Below are positions 49,301 to 61,600 of a stretch of DNA of 64,000 nucleotides, one piece after another. A program made the translations under genes and the position numbers. Position 1 is the stretch's first letter, and each line of letters begins with the position of its first letter. The notes under the pieces are model-generated. The model did no database searches. It saw only the letters and a program-made list of their open reading frames with translations, and was not told where the DNA came from. Origin of the DNA: Diploscapter coronatus (lineage: Eukaryota > Nematoda > Chromadorea > Rhabditida > Rhabditidae); assembly GCA_964036155.1 (NCBI GenBank), contig OZ038423.1, positions 36,347,249-36,411,248 on the forward strand, read 5' to 3'.

Positions 49301-52300
49301 ATAGCGTAGTTTGAAATAAAGAGACGTTGGATGTGAAATTCAGTTGCAACGAACAGTGCGACGAGGGGAGATTCGGACAAAGTTGCGCGTTCACCTGCAA
49401 CTGCAATGGAGGCTCGTGCAACAAGGTCGATGGAATGTGCAAATGTCCGGAAGGTTGAAAAATAAAAAATAAAAAATATTATTTTAAAAGATAAAAATTT
49501 CAGGCTTCACCGGTCCTCAATGCAGCCTGCCCTGTCCAGCGAGCACTCATGGAATAAATTGCGCTCCCTGTGATTGTAAAAACGGTGCTGGATGTGATTC
49601 GGTCGCTGGAAAATGTCTCTGCAAAAATGGTACGGTAATCTTTTATTCTGGAAAAAAGAAAGTTGGTCTAAATTTCAATCCCGAATTACGCCGTGTTGTG
49701 AAAAGAACTGCTTATTCTTGTGTTTTCCTTTAGGTTGGACCGGCACAAAATGCGATGTTAAATGCATAGAAGGAAATTACGGCCCGGATTGCAAACTGCA
49801 CGCGAAATGCAAGAACTACGGAACGGCCGACCGATTCACCGGAGAGTGCGAGTGCCATCGAGGATACCAAGGTAACTCTTTATCATGTGAAAATTAGGGA
49901 TATTTATTTTTAAAAAATAACATATTTTCGTCCATTTTTGAAATTGAGATTTTTATGTTTTGAGTACGCTTTTAAATTACGAATTTTTAGGAGCCGACTG
50001 TTCAAGTCAGTGTTCTGCAGGCAAATACGGCGACTCGTGCCAGTTGGACTGTGATTGTAATGGAAATTGGTGCGATCAGAAGACAGGACAATGCGTCTGT
50101 CCGAAAGGAAAGCGAGGAACGAGGTAATTTTTTCTACCTTTTTCCATAAAATATCCGTTTTTGAAGGATAAATCAATTTTCAGATGCGAAAATGACTGCG
50201 AGCAGGGAGTCTACGGATTCGGATGCGAGGAGAAATGCCCGAATTGCCTGGAGAAGAAATGTGACCCTATTTCGGGAGTCTGTTTGGAGTGTCCAGAGGG
50301 CAAGTGAGTATCTTTGCCATTAAAAATTAGTTTTCTTCGATTTTTCAACTTTTAAAATTATTTTTCAAAAATTTGATCGTTCCAGGTTCGGTGACCAGTG
50401 CGAGCAAAATTGTCCTAAGAATTTCTACGGGAAAAGCTGCAAGGAGAAGTGTGAATGTGGCGAGAAACAGAACTGTGATCCGAAAACCGGCAAATGCCTT
50501 TCTTGCGAGCCTGGGTACAGAGGGGAAAATTGTGAAGAAAGTAAGTTACTGAAGGCATGTTTTTCTTTTTTTCATAATAAGTGTTAAGAATTCTTCGTAT
50601 TTTTCCTAAAATACTTGAATTTACAGAATGCGAAGAGAACAAGTGGGGAGTGGACTGCGCTTACACCTGTCCGAAATGCGAGAACGGTGGCGTCTGCAAC
50701 CACGTGGACGGATCGTGTTTATGTTCCGCTGGTTTTGAAGGATCGACATGCAACCGGGGTAATTAACTCGATAATTACCCTATTAAATCGTCAATTACCC
50801 AATTATCTTTTTACAGCCTGTTCCGAAGGCACCTGGGGTCAAGGTTGCAAGAAGATATGCTCCTGCAATTCTGTGTACAAGAAGTGCAACCCATACACTG
50901 GTGAATGCTCGTGTCCCGCAGGTATAGTTAGCGATAATTACTTGAATTAACTTTAGTCATAAAGCTAATTACTCTAGTTATCATCTTCTTCTCCTTCTTT
51001 CAGGTTGGCAAGGAGATCGCTGTGATAAAGCGTGCGAGGACGGCTACTTTGGGCCTGATTGCATTCAGAAGTGCAAGTGCAAGGGGACAACTACTGCCAC
51101 ATGTCACGATGTGACCGGACAATGCCAATGCCATCCTGGTGAGTTCGTTTAAAAATTAATTTTTCAAAGGATTTCATATATGGGAAATATCCAAAAAATT
51201 GTTTCACTATTTTTTTTGCAATACTTCTTCTTCACAATGGATCAAAGACGGTGAATTAACTTGTGCTAATTTTTAGAACTGAAAAATAGCGAGATTTGAA
51301 TTGCTGATTTGCAGGCTTCACTGGAGAGTTCTGTCATGTCCTTTGTCCGGAAGGCATGTTTGGCTTGAGGTGCGGAAGGTCCTGCGGGGATTGTGGAGAG
51401 GGGTACGAGTGCGACGCTGCCATCGGATGCTGCCACACGGATCAGCTACTTTGTGGAGCCGCAAGTGAGATCTTTTCAGATTGGAAAAAACAACGATATT
51501 TACTTTAATTACTGCTTCATAAACAAATGTTCAATAAGGAAAACGTTATTTACTCAAATTGCAATTTTAGAAGAAACCATAGAAATTATAGATTACGCAG
51601 TTTATTTAAAACCAATTTTATAAGCATTTTTCAGTAAAGCAGTAATAATTCAAACAATGCCATTTTTAATTCAATTTTGTAATGAATGAATTTTCAGAAG
51701 AAACATTTGAAAAGCTCGAAGGAGCTGACAGTCACAACGGCCTGTTCATTCTGGCAGTGATTTTGGCCTTCATTCTCTTCGCTACGCTGCTCGGCTTCAT
51801 GCTCGTCTACAGGAGGAAATATCACAAGGAGAAGAACCCGGATTTGCCCACTGTTGTGTAGGATTTTTGTTATTTTTAGATTTTTCTTTATTTTTAAAAA
51901 TAAAAACTCGAGTTTTCAGTTTCCACTCCGTGCCTGAAGACAGGAACGAGTTCAACAATCCCCTGTACAACAACGACCGACAATCGACGATAGAGCCGCA
52001 CGCCCTGTTTACTGAGGAGGAAGAGGAAATGGAGCAAAAGAAGATACGAGGCAGGACGCATAAGGATAGGACAATGAGTGAGTCTTAGATTACTGCAGAA
52101 AATTGAAATAAATATTTCGAAAAAAAAATACGCTGTCATTACTCGAAACTAGGGGTTGAGGCGATTTGTACGACAAGTTGGATGATTTGTGCCGAAATCA
52201 TAGAATTATGGAGTCTTCGCTTATATTCTTTTGATACAAATCACCCCGTTTGTAGTGCAAGTCGCCTCCAACTCGAAAATTAGCATAACATAGGGTAAGC

Positions 52301-53977
52301 TAAGAGCGCTTCTATAATGAATATTCTTTCTTTAAGTTTCTATGTTCAAATCACTAAATACGGGTAATTTTAGTTACTAAAGTATCGCAACCTGCTTTGT
52401 TTCCAGATGAATACGCTACTCTGGACGAAATGGCAGGTCCATCCTCCGGCTCAGGCGCCTCAACCTCAGGAGGAAATCCAAGTACGACCCCCCTTCTCTA
52501 TGCTCAACCGAACAATTCAAAATCAGCCTCCAACAAAAACAAGAAAGGGTCCTCAGGCAAGCCATGAACAAGCAAGAGAACGGTGTAAGTGCAGTACTTT
52601 CCTCTCAAGACTGAGTATAGTTCTTCCAAAAGTGGGTACCTTTTCCAAAAAAAATGAAAGATAATATGTTGCCATACAATAATTTTTCGATGTCAAACAT
52701 TTAGCATACACTTTTAATCCCTTGTTCTAATTAAAGTCTTCGAAAATGCATTGAATTGTTAAAAATCAAGGAACTTATTAGATGATCTAATAACTTTTTC
52801 GGAGAAAAGTATTCGTTTTAACATTCTGGGAGAAATGTACTGATTTTGGGAGAAAGTACTTGCAGCCACACTCGTTTAAGTGCAGTACAATTGAACCCGA
52901 TTTGTGTCCGTCGTAGCCTGCAATGCACACATTCAAATACACAGAATTGTCGTCTACCTCAAATTGTCGTCCTACCATAATCCTCTGGTAATATCCGCTC
53001 CCGCCCACGCACTTCGTCTATGTATTTTATTCTCTATTAGCATGCTTTTTGACTATGACCTTGGTATTTTATGGTGGAGTGTTGCCGATTTTTGTAAGGT
53101 GAAGTTTAGTTTTTTCTTTATTTTGAGTTTTTAATAATCACAAATAAGTTGTTTTGCTGCCAATTGACTATCTTTTAAAAAGATTTTTAGTTCAGTTTTT
53201 TCGCAAATACTGCTCTCTATAACTAAAGTTTAGCATTACTTATTTTTAAGTAGGAAAGGTTTTTCTATAATATAATGATGTTGTGAAATTACGTGAGGAA
53301 AGAGTTTCGAAATTTGTTTTTTTATAATAAAAATAGTCACGAGGTAGTAAAATGATGAAGTTCAAAAGCACGTGGTTATTGGTGGATTGGGTGAATGGAG
53401 TTTTGCAAGATGGCTGAGGTTTTGAATGGGCATGAAAATGACAATGACAAGAGAATGGGCTGAATGAAAATTTGCAAGTTTTGGAAATGATAATATTTTA
53501 AAACAGTTTTAAAAATAACGCTATGTTCTTTGGGTTTTGGAGGAGGGTCAAAAATTGAGTTCTATCGTAAAGTCGCCCTTACCTTATTCTAAAGATCATC
53601 TACTTTCAACAAACAAATCAATTATTTTAAAAGTAGTAAGCGATTTTACCATAGATCAAAGTACTAATTCGAGGTTCAACTGTATCGCGAAATGAACTCA
53701 TTTTTCACTAGAGTCTGTGCCAGAGTCACCAAGAAATAATAAATAAAAATAATTCGAAAATAATGAAATTTCGTGGAGTAAAACTGTCGTAACTCTATCA
53801 TTTCACTTTAAAATGGAGTTTACCTATGTCACCACTGTAAACCTATCTAAATTTCTTTAGAAATTAAAAAATCCATAAATTATTGATTTTTTTTCAGCTT
53901 ACGAGCCAGATTTCGACGAAGAACAGAAGCAAAACGCAGTCAACTCGAGGCGGGCCAATCCCAATCACTACACATAA
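46335..53977 (+). CDS. ced-1: CED-1/MEGF10/Draper engulfment receptor
   Basis: Signal peptide ([18 protein letters not shown]), then an EMI domain across the first three exons (VCTVKTYKDDYKI ... [11 protein letters not shown]), then a long run of EGF-like/laminin-type repeats (47368 to about 51470; CxCxxG patterns such as CICPAGFEG and CKCKPGFSG). TM helix [20 protein letters not shown] (about 51742-51802) is followed by RRKYHKEK. The cytoplasmic tail has the two expected signalling motifs, NPLY (about 51958; CED-6/GULP PTB site) and YATL (about 52412; YxxL SH2-type site). Receptor on engulfing cells for apoptotic corpses. Oddity: the frame from the YATL exon meets TGA at 52565-52567, while the next base frame runs open to a donor near 52583 and joins in phase to a final exon 53898-53977 ([11 protein letters not shown]). 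Either the protein ends at 52567, or there is a one-base deletion or assembly error. Confidence 0.9.
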
Positions 53978-55013
53978 AAATTGTACATTTTCTACCGTAA
54001 AACCTAAAATAGAAGCCTCTGGTCTTCTATTTTTCGATTTCAGTTAAAGATGGACTTCAATTTTGGATTTGCGGTGTTTTAACTTTTGAAACATTCATCA
54101 TTCAGTCTGATGTTAAGATTTGCAATGATCCTAAATTCTAAAATGATTCACGGCTTTCACTATATTTTCTTCCCCTTCAAAATCATGTTCAACTTGTGTG
54201 AATCACAACCTCCAACACAAGAAAACAGGCCTTTTGATTTTCATCGATTTTTTTTTTAAATTCCTAATTTATAAAATGGGGCTCATCTTCGAAATTTCTG
54301 AATTTTGTTGTCTTTTTGAGAATGAACCCCAACGACATTCATGATTTTCATAGAAATTAGACATTTATTTGTCCTTATTCTTTTCATTTCAAATTTGTAT
54401 ATCTTGCAGAATATTCTCATGCCGGTGTAGTTGAAATTTTTATTTTTACCGAGAAATACTAAAAAATTAGCCATTCGGAAAATCTGTTACAATGCCAAGT
54501 TTTAATGACAACTCAACTTAAATTTAACATTGAAGCTTATTTCCACGATTGGTGATTTCTGTCTTTTTTAATCGTTTTTGTCTCAAATTTAGAAGACTAG
54601 GTCTTTCGATTTTCCATTTTCATTTATGATTTTCAAAAGAAGTGTCGCAGTTAACTCAGATACTAAGCGGGCTAATCTTTCGTTCACTAATCTATTATTT
54701 TTCCCTTGTTATACGAAAACATTGCCTTTGCAATATATTTCCTTCTAATCTTAATTGTAAATCTTCCGATATCTTGTCAAATCAATATTTACTTACATTT
54801 CTTTTTCGAAATTCCTAACATTTTTCATGATTTTGGCCAGTATTAGGTTGAAATTTTGTCACATTTTATTGTACAGTTTTCGAGATGATTTATGAAGATT
54901 TTATGAGATGAAAAGGAAATTTGTTTGTGTTGTGCAATTCTGCGGTGAAGTCCAGCTTTGGCTATCGAAATTTGTTGTTATTTTTAGAACTTTAGATTTT
55001 TGAACCTTCAGAA
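53978..55013. other. Intergenic between ced-1 and the Rab gene
   Basis: 1.04 kb, AT-rich, no conserved ORF. CCTTCAG ends at 55011, two bases before the Rab ATG. Confidence 0.4.
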
Positions 55014-56160
55014 ATGAGAATTCGAAAGAAGGCAATTTTCCTGGGCGAATCTGGAGTTGGAAAAACGTCGATCATTTTGCGCCACGATGGACGAGGGTTT
55101 GATTTCGCTCATTCAGAAACCTTGGGTGCAAACTTCATTGTCGCTACTGTGTAAGTCGGAGCTTTCCTCGCAAACTCCTCACGAAATATCACTGAACACG
55201 GTTTTGCAAGCCTTACCTTTGAAAGTAGCGAAGTGGTAAGAAAATAAGGAAAAACGAGAGGCAATGAAGATTTTATTTTTTTCTAAACAGTTTAGCTAAA
55301 TACAGGACGCTTCTAAGGATAAGGTCTATCAGATTGTGTGAAATAAAAACTCATGAGTTTTTTGTTCATTTAATTTTCACGGTATACATCATTTTTTATC
55401 AGAAAAATATCCCTTCCAGTTTTCTGTATCTTTTATATTGATTTTAAAATTTAGAGGAATAGCCTCTGACGTTGTCGAACTGCAAATGTGGGATACCGCT
55501 GGCCAAGAGCGGTTCAGAGCTATGGTAATTCAAATTACCGATAATTAGGATAATTATCGATTTAACTACCAGGTGCCTATGTATTTGAGAGGAGCTGCAG
55601 TGGCTTTTCTCGTTTATGATATCACAGTAAGACGGACTTTTCACCAGCTGAAATGGTGGATTGAAGGTTGAATTTTAGCTTCATTTTTTTACTTTAAAAA
55701 ATTTTAGAATTGTACCGAAATTCCGATAGAATGGATAAGAACCTGATATTGATCGTGATCGGAAATAAGACAGATCTAGCAAAGAACAGAGAGGTCACGC
55801 TGGAAGAAGGACAGCGATTCGCTAGTCAACATAATGCGGTGAGTTTTTGAAAATTGCAATAATCATTTAATGAAAAAAAACTATTTTCTGACAAAAATCG
55901 AATGTTTCTGAGAGAAATCTAACATATCATTGGGAAAAGAAGAATAATTTCTGCAAAAATAAGTAACTTCTAGAAAAAAAAACGGTAAATTTTCAGCTTT
56001 TCTTCGAAACTAGCGCTCTTCGCGATCACGGCATAGCAGAGACGATACGGGCGGCTGCCGAGCAAATCATTCTCCAGACGCCTTCAAAGGGCTCAAGACC
56101 AGGATCGACGGTTTCTCTCGAAAACCCAAGTATCCCTGTTCGAAAGAAGCGATGTTGTAG
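55014..56160 (+). CDS. Rab-family small GTPase, Rab22/31-like
   Basis: Exons: 55014-55150, about 55454-55524, about 55572-55665, about 55708-55839, about 55997-56160. G1 GESGVGKTS, switch I region ETLGANF, G3 WDTAGQERF, G4 NKTD, G5 ETSAL, C-terminal KKRCC for double geranylgeranylation. YLRGAAVAFLVYDIT and FHQLKWWIEEL are most like the Rab5/21/22/31 branch, which acts in early endosome traffic. G5 is ETSAL instead of the usual ETSAK, and switch I has Asn-Phe-Ile-Val where Rab22 has Ser-Phe-Met. The GTAAGA after DIT looks like a donor, but the frame reads on into RRTFHQL, so it is treated as coding. Exact subfamily uncertain. Confidence 0.8.
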
Positions 56161-58623
56161 GTCCAACTAGTATTTTTTCTTATTTCATTGAAAAATTGAT
56201 CTCTTTAAAAAATATGCGATGTCTTTGCAGGGGTCAAATATAGATCCCGCCCGTTATTAATTTTTTGAAAAGAAGTCAATTTTTCTTCTTCTAACTTCTA
56301 ACTTTCATTTTTCGTATTTTGTAGAGTATTTTTCTTACGGTTTTCCACTAAAGCCTTTTCATTCCTTAAAATTTTACGGCGAGCTTTAATTCCATTTGAC
56401 GTCTGTTGTGCCTAATCACTTGTTTTGTTGTCATTTTGGTCTCTCTTCCCAAAGAGAACGTGTATTTTTACGATTTTTGTAGAAATTTCCACTTTTACTT
56501 ACTCTCCCATACTCAGATCTAATCTCATATCGCGATCTTGTCATATCGCTTAGCAGTTTCATGAATTTCAAGCATTTGAATAAAAATTTTCTAATTTATT
56601 TTCCAGGAATATCAAAAATTTGTTCTCTTCAATAAGATATCTTCAAATTTTTCGGCATAAATTTGAATTTCTCGATCTTTAGGATTCTCAAATCTGAATG
56701 CGGATTTAGTCCTTCTACACACGCAATTCAGATTCGTCCGGGAAAAGAGTCGGTCGCTTAGAGGCAAGTTTTTCCTGACCATTTTTGGGAAATTTCCCTC
56801 TTCCTCTCATGAAAAATTCTGCAGAATGAGGCCGGCGATCCATATTTTCATGGGCCGTAGCGCTCGGGGCTATTGTTATAGGGGGAATTCATGAGTCTGG
56901 AGGTCCGCTATTTCTTTTTCTCTGTCCTCTCCTATTTTTATGACTTTCTCATGCCGTTTCTTTATTTTTTTTCTCTAAATTCTTCTCATTTTTATCTCTA
57001 TTTCCTAGCTATTTCTTTCACGCAAAAACTTTGTTTTCAGCCAGCGCTATATCCGATTTATATCCATGCTTTGATCATCGAATTTTGAACGCAAAAGAAA
57101 CGAATTGATTCCCCAGAAGGTAGATTTGGGACGCTGAAAATGAATTTCGTTGGGCCTTGTTTCTGCCAAATTGCTTGGGGAAAGCGGCGAAAGATAGCGT
57201 TTTTTCGAGGAATGAAAAGAAAGGAGATAGCCTAGAAGATTGAGAGAACGAAGGATAGATAAAGTGAAGCTTAGACTGACAGAAAGGAGGGCTTTTCCTT
57301 TTTGGGAAAGAAAAGAAGGAAGGGTTTTCGCTAAAACATCAAACGCGCGAGCGTTTCTTTCAAGCGGATTCCCCTTTGCTCTAGGCATTTTTTCTCATTC
57401 TCTCTTTTCCCCATATTATTTCACTTTTCTCTGCTTCTTTTCCCCACTTTTTCTTATCGATCGCTTTCTCTCTCTCTCCCTTTGCAAGTAAGTGAAGCTC
57501 TCTGTGTGCCACTTGCCCTTTCATAGAGTTGGCAGTGCTCCCCGCGCGTATGCCAGACAGGATTGCGTCTCTCTCTCTCTCCTCTTTTCCAAGTCTTTTA
57601 TTCTTCATTATTCATTTGCCCCCTTCACTTACTACGCACAAACTCCAAGACCGAATTTCTTATAGAATTTTTGAGTTTCTAAATTTCCCAGAAAAATTTC
57701 TTTCGATTTGAGGTTTCTTTCATTTGAAACCGAAATGAGTAATTTCCGAGAATGACAATTTCTATCTGAAGCAATTTCCATGCTTTTGAACTGTTTTGAG
57801 ATTCTGAAATCGAGTAAGGCTTTACGTCATTTTGACATGAGATATGCGGATATCTTTCAGCCCTTCCCCCGGTATATCTTTAGATCTTCGAATTTTGCAA
57901 AGTTTCATGAAAAGGAAGATTTCGCAAGTTTTAGACGAACTTGGGTGTGGCCTCATGAATAGACATAAAATCGATTTTATTACCTTTTCTAAAATCCAAT
58001 GCCTCATACCAGCCTATTTTAGCCCCTACTCTTCGTCGTTGGTTAGAGATTAAAAATTCTGTCTTTGTCAAAATGAAATATTGATTTTCGGTTTCGTAAA
58101 AGCGCGATACTAATTAGTCATAGGGGAGCTAGTACCGAGAAAATAGAGAAAGGGGATTATTTTTATTTTCTTGTTTTGAGTATCCATGCTCGATGACGAC
58201 ATCTCGTCTAATTCTTTATCTTTCCAATCTCTTTATCATTCTCCCTCTTTTTCTGTCTCTTTCTCTCTTCACTCTCACTTTCCCATTGTCTATTTCCTCT
58301 CGCTGTAATTCCATTTTCCGCCAGTTCTCGCAGCAGACGCATTTCATGTGTATCAATCGATTTTTCGCGTTCACAGTCTTTTCGCTCTCTCAATTTTTTG
58401 CATTATTTCATTTCTGGGCTTTTGAACTGGATTTTTTCGCAAATGACATCATTCCTCTAAAAGAATATTTAACTTTTTCTACGTCAGTTTAAGTTATCTT
58501 TTTCGATCTGTGATTTTATTTTTCCAAAAAGTTATCCAACTAATTTTTTCTAAGAATTCTAATCTTCTCCTTTCAGGAAGAATCGGTTCGAGGGACGAAT
58601 AGTTACTGGTTGGGTGCTGAGAG
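56161..58623. other. Intergenic / ppk-1 5' region
   Basis: 2.5 kb, rich in T and TC runs, with short ORFs that resemble no family. TTTCAG ends at 58575, 49 bp upstream of the ppk-1 ATG, and may close a 5'UTR intron or be a trans-splice site. Confidence 0.4.
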
Positions 58624-61600
58624 ATGTCGACGTCGACACAAGGCGGAGGCGGAGGCACCGTCACCGTCAACTTCAAGTCCGTCGCCAATGGCAGCGGAGG
58701 CATTGGTACAAATTTTTGAATATCGAAATATCGATTTTTATTTTTCAATTTTATTGATTTTTTAGACGGCGATGTGACGAATCGCGAAGAGCGCTCCGAG
58801 AAGCAGAAGCTCGGACATAGGAGGATTGATGAGCAAGGAGGGGTGAGACTTTTAAAAAAAAATATTTTTTTATAGAAAATGATAGTTTTTCTCATAAAAA
58901 TCTAAACTTAGTCACTTTTTCAATTAATTGTATAATTTTTTGGAAGGATTATCTTTTCAGGTGAGCTACAAGAAAGTGCCCACCAATGCGCTGATGTCAG
59001 CCATCCAGCTGGGCATCGCCAACTCGATCGGCAGTTTGGCCTCAAAGCCCACTCGCGACCTTCTTCTACAGGACTTCGAAACCATCGAGAGCGTAGTCTT
59101 TCCTGCGTAAGTTGCATTAAAGCGTCGGAAGAGATAAATGATTTACTTTTCTCGAAATTTGGTTTTTTCTACAAGGGTTCTTTTTTTTTAAATTTTCTTC
59201 AAAGATGAATATTTTCAGCGCAGGCTCAGCTACCACCCCGTCCCACTCGTTCGGAGATTTCCGCTTTCGGACCTACGCCCCTATAGCATTTCGCTATTTC
59301 CGCGACCTGTTCCACATCAAACCAGCAGATTTTTTGGTAAATTTTAAAATCTTTATTTTCTCTGAAAACACAACTTTCAGCGGTCGATTTGCACTGAGCC
59401 TCTGAGGGAATTGTCCAATGCTGGTGCGTCCGGATCGATTTTCTACGTTTCACAAGGTGAATTTCACTTAAACATTGCGAAATACCCATTCTCTGAAGTA
59501 AAAAATGCGAATTTGTCACTTTGGAGCGAGAAATTGGAGTAAAATTTGGAAAAAAAACTTTCAGATGATCAATTCATCATCAAGACCGTTCAGCACAAAG
59601 AGGCTGAATTTCTGCAGAAACTGCTTCCCGGATACTACATGGTGAGTTGTTTTTAAAAAGACATTGTTTTTGCAAAATTCATCGATCTTTCCTATCAACA
59701 ATTTCAAACCCAAAATTGGTGAATTTTTCAAAAATCCTAAATTACTCACCTCCGTTCAGGGTCTGCTAAACCTCGGGCATTTAACAGGCGAGAGAGCACT
59801 AATATTTGCGAGACTGAAAGAAATAATTGTCTGCTTCTCTTACCATTTATGTGTTTTCAATGTTCTCTCGCTTGTCGAACGGCGTCTCGAGTTTAGCACA
59901 CCCACAACCGGAGCGAGTGGGCTGCACAAAATGATGCATTTTCTCAGAATCTCAACCAAAATCCGAGAACCCTGCTGCCCAAATTCTTTGGACTCTTCTG
60001 CTATCAGGTTGGTTTCTTTTACATTTTCTTTCGAGAAAACATATTTTATTGCCATTTTATTTATATTTTTATGAGTGATGATGAAGAAATGATTTTTTTT
60101 CGTTTTTGAAAAAAAATGAATTTCCAGAGTCTGGGCAAGAACATCCGTCTTTTGGTGATGAACAACTTGCTGCCACAGGCCATTCAAATGCATGAAAAGT
60201 ACGATTTGAAAGGCTCCACCTATAAAAGAATGGCTTCGAAACAGGAACGGGCCAAGGTATAGTACTTGTTTAAATGATGAAGATAGAAATTAGTTTTTAG
60301 TCTTATCCAACTCTGAAAGACTTGGACTTTCTGGAGAATCACCAGGACGGCATTACGATTGACCCTTCCGCACATGAGGCATTGATTGGAGTTTTGAGGA
60401 GGGATTGCTTGGTGAGTATAAATTTGATAAAATTGAGAAAAAATTTGAGGACAAATAATGTTTAGTTTCTAAAAAAATCAGAAGATTCTATTCCTGAAAG
60501 AAGAAATACGACTTTTGTGAAAATGCTCTATTCCAGGTTATGCAAAGCTTCAAAATCATGGACTACTCTCTGCTGGTCGGCATTCACAATTTGGAATTGG
60601 CCGCTTCGAATAGAAGAACCAGGTAAATTTGAAAAATACGGCAAAAATATTAAGTATTTGCAGAATCGAGAGCGATCCCGAGGAGCCTGCATTCGACACT
60701 CAGCAGCCCTGTTCGAGCAGAGATGCGGCTGATCAGAGCGCTCAACCGACAACTAGATCGCACAAGGTAAAATTTTTTTTAACTAGAAAAATGTTCGGAA
60801 TTTCCCTTCAAAAATGTGAAATTTGAAAAATAAGATAAAATTAGGAAACTTTTTCTGAGATAGGACGTTTTGAATTTTTTAAAAAGAGCAACTGAGAAAT
60901 GACGTGAGCTATCTTTGCCCACACTATTTCTCCTTACTTTCCTTCCCTCGTCTATCTCTAACTATAGTGCACGTCATCCCGTCATTTCAACAATTGCTTT
61001 TAAAAAGTATGATTCAAAATGTTGGATTTCAGGCCCTCAGAGAAAAATTCTCCGTGTGGGAATCGGTGGACGCGAACGATGTCGCGAGTCACGGCGGGGT
61101 CCCCGCGAGAAACTCGAATGGAGACCGGTTAATTCTCTACTTGGGTATGAAATTTTGGATATTTGCGACTTACTTTCCAAAGCCAAGAAATTTGATTTTT
61201 TATTTGCAACATTTTCAGGTATTATCGACATCCTCCAGAACTATCGGCTACTGAAGAAGATGGAACACACTTGGAAGTCGATTCTGCATGATGGAGTTGG
61301 TTTTTCTCATTTAAAAAATTAAATACGTAGTTTTTGAAATGACTGAAATGTCTCATAATATCTTTTAAAAGTAACCAGTTAAAAGATTACATCAGTTTCT
61401 TTCCAGAGTACAATATCCGTGCATAATCCTGAGTTCTACTCGAAACGCTTCATGGACTTCATGACGGAACACGTCTTCAAAAAGGGTGCAGGTACGCGAT
61501 TTTTCGTAAAAATTCGCTAGATTATCACGGAACGGAGCAATTTGGCTGAAATGAAATGCGAAGCCTCAGAACTAGCACTAGATGATGAAGATCCTTTACA

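Noticed and set aside
57240..57711. ORFs on both strands upstream of ppk-1
   Set aside because: Composition-driven (TC/AG-rich runs), no domains, no splice context.
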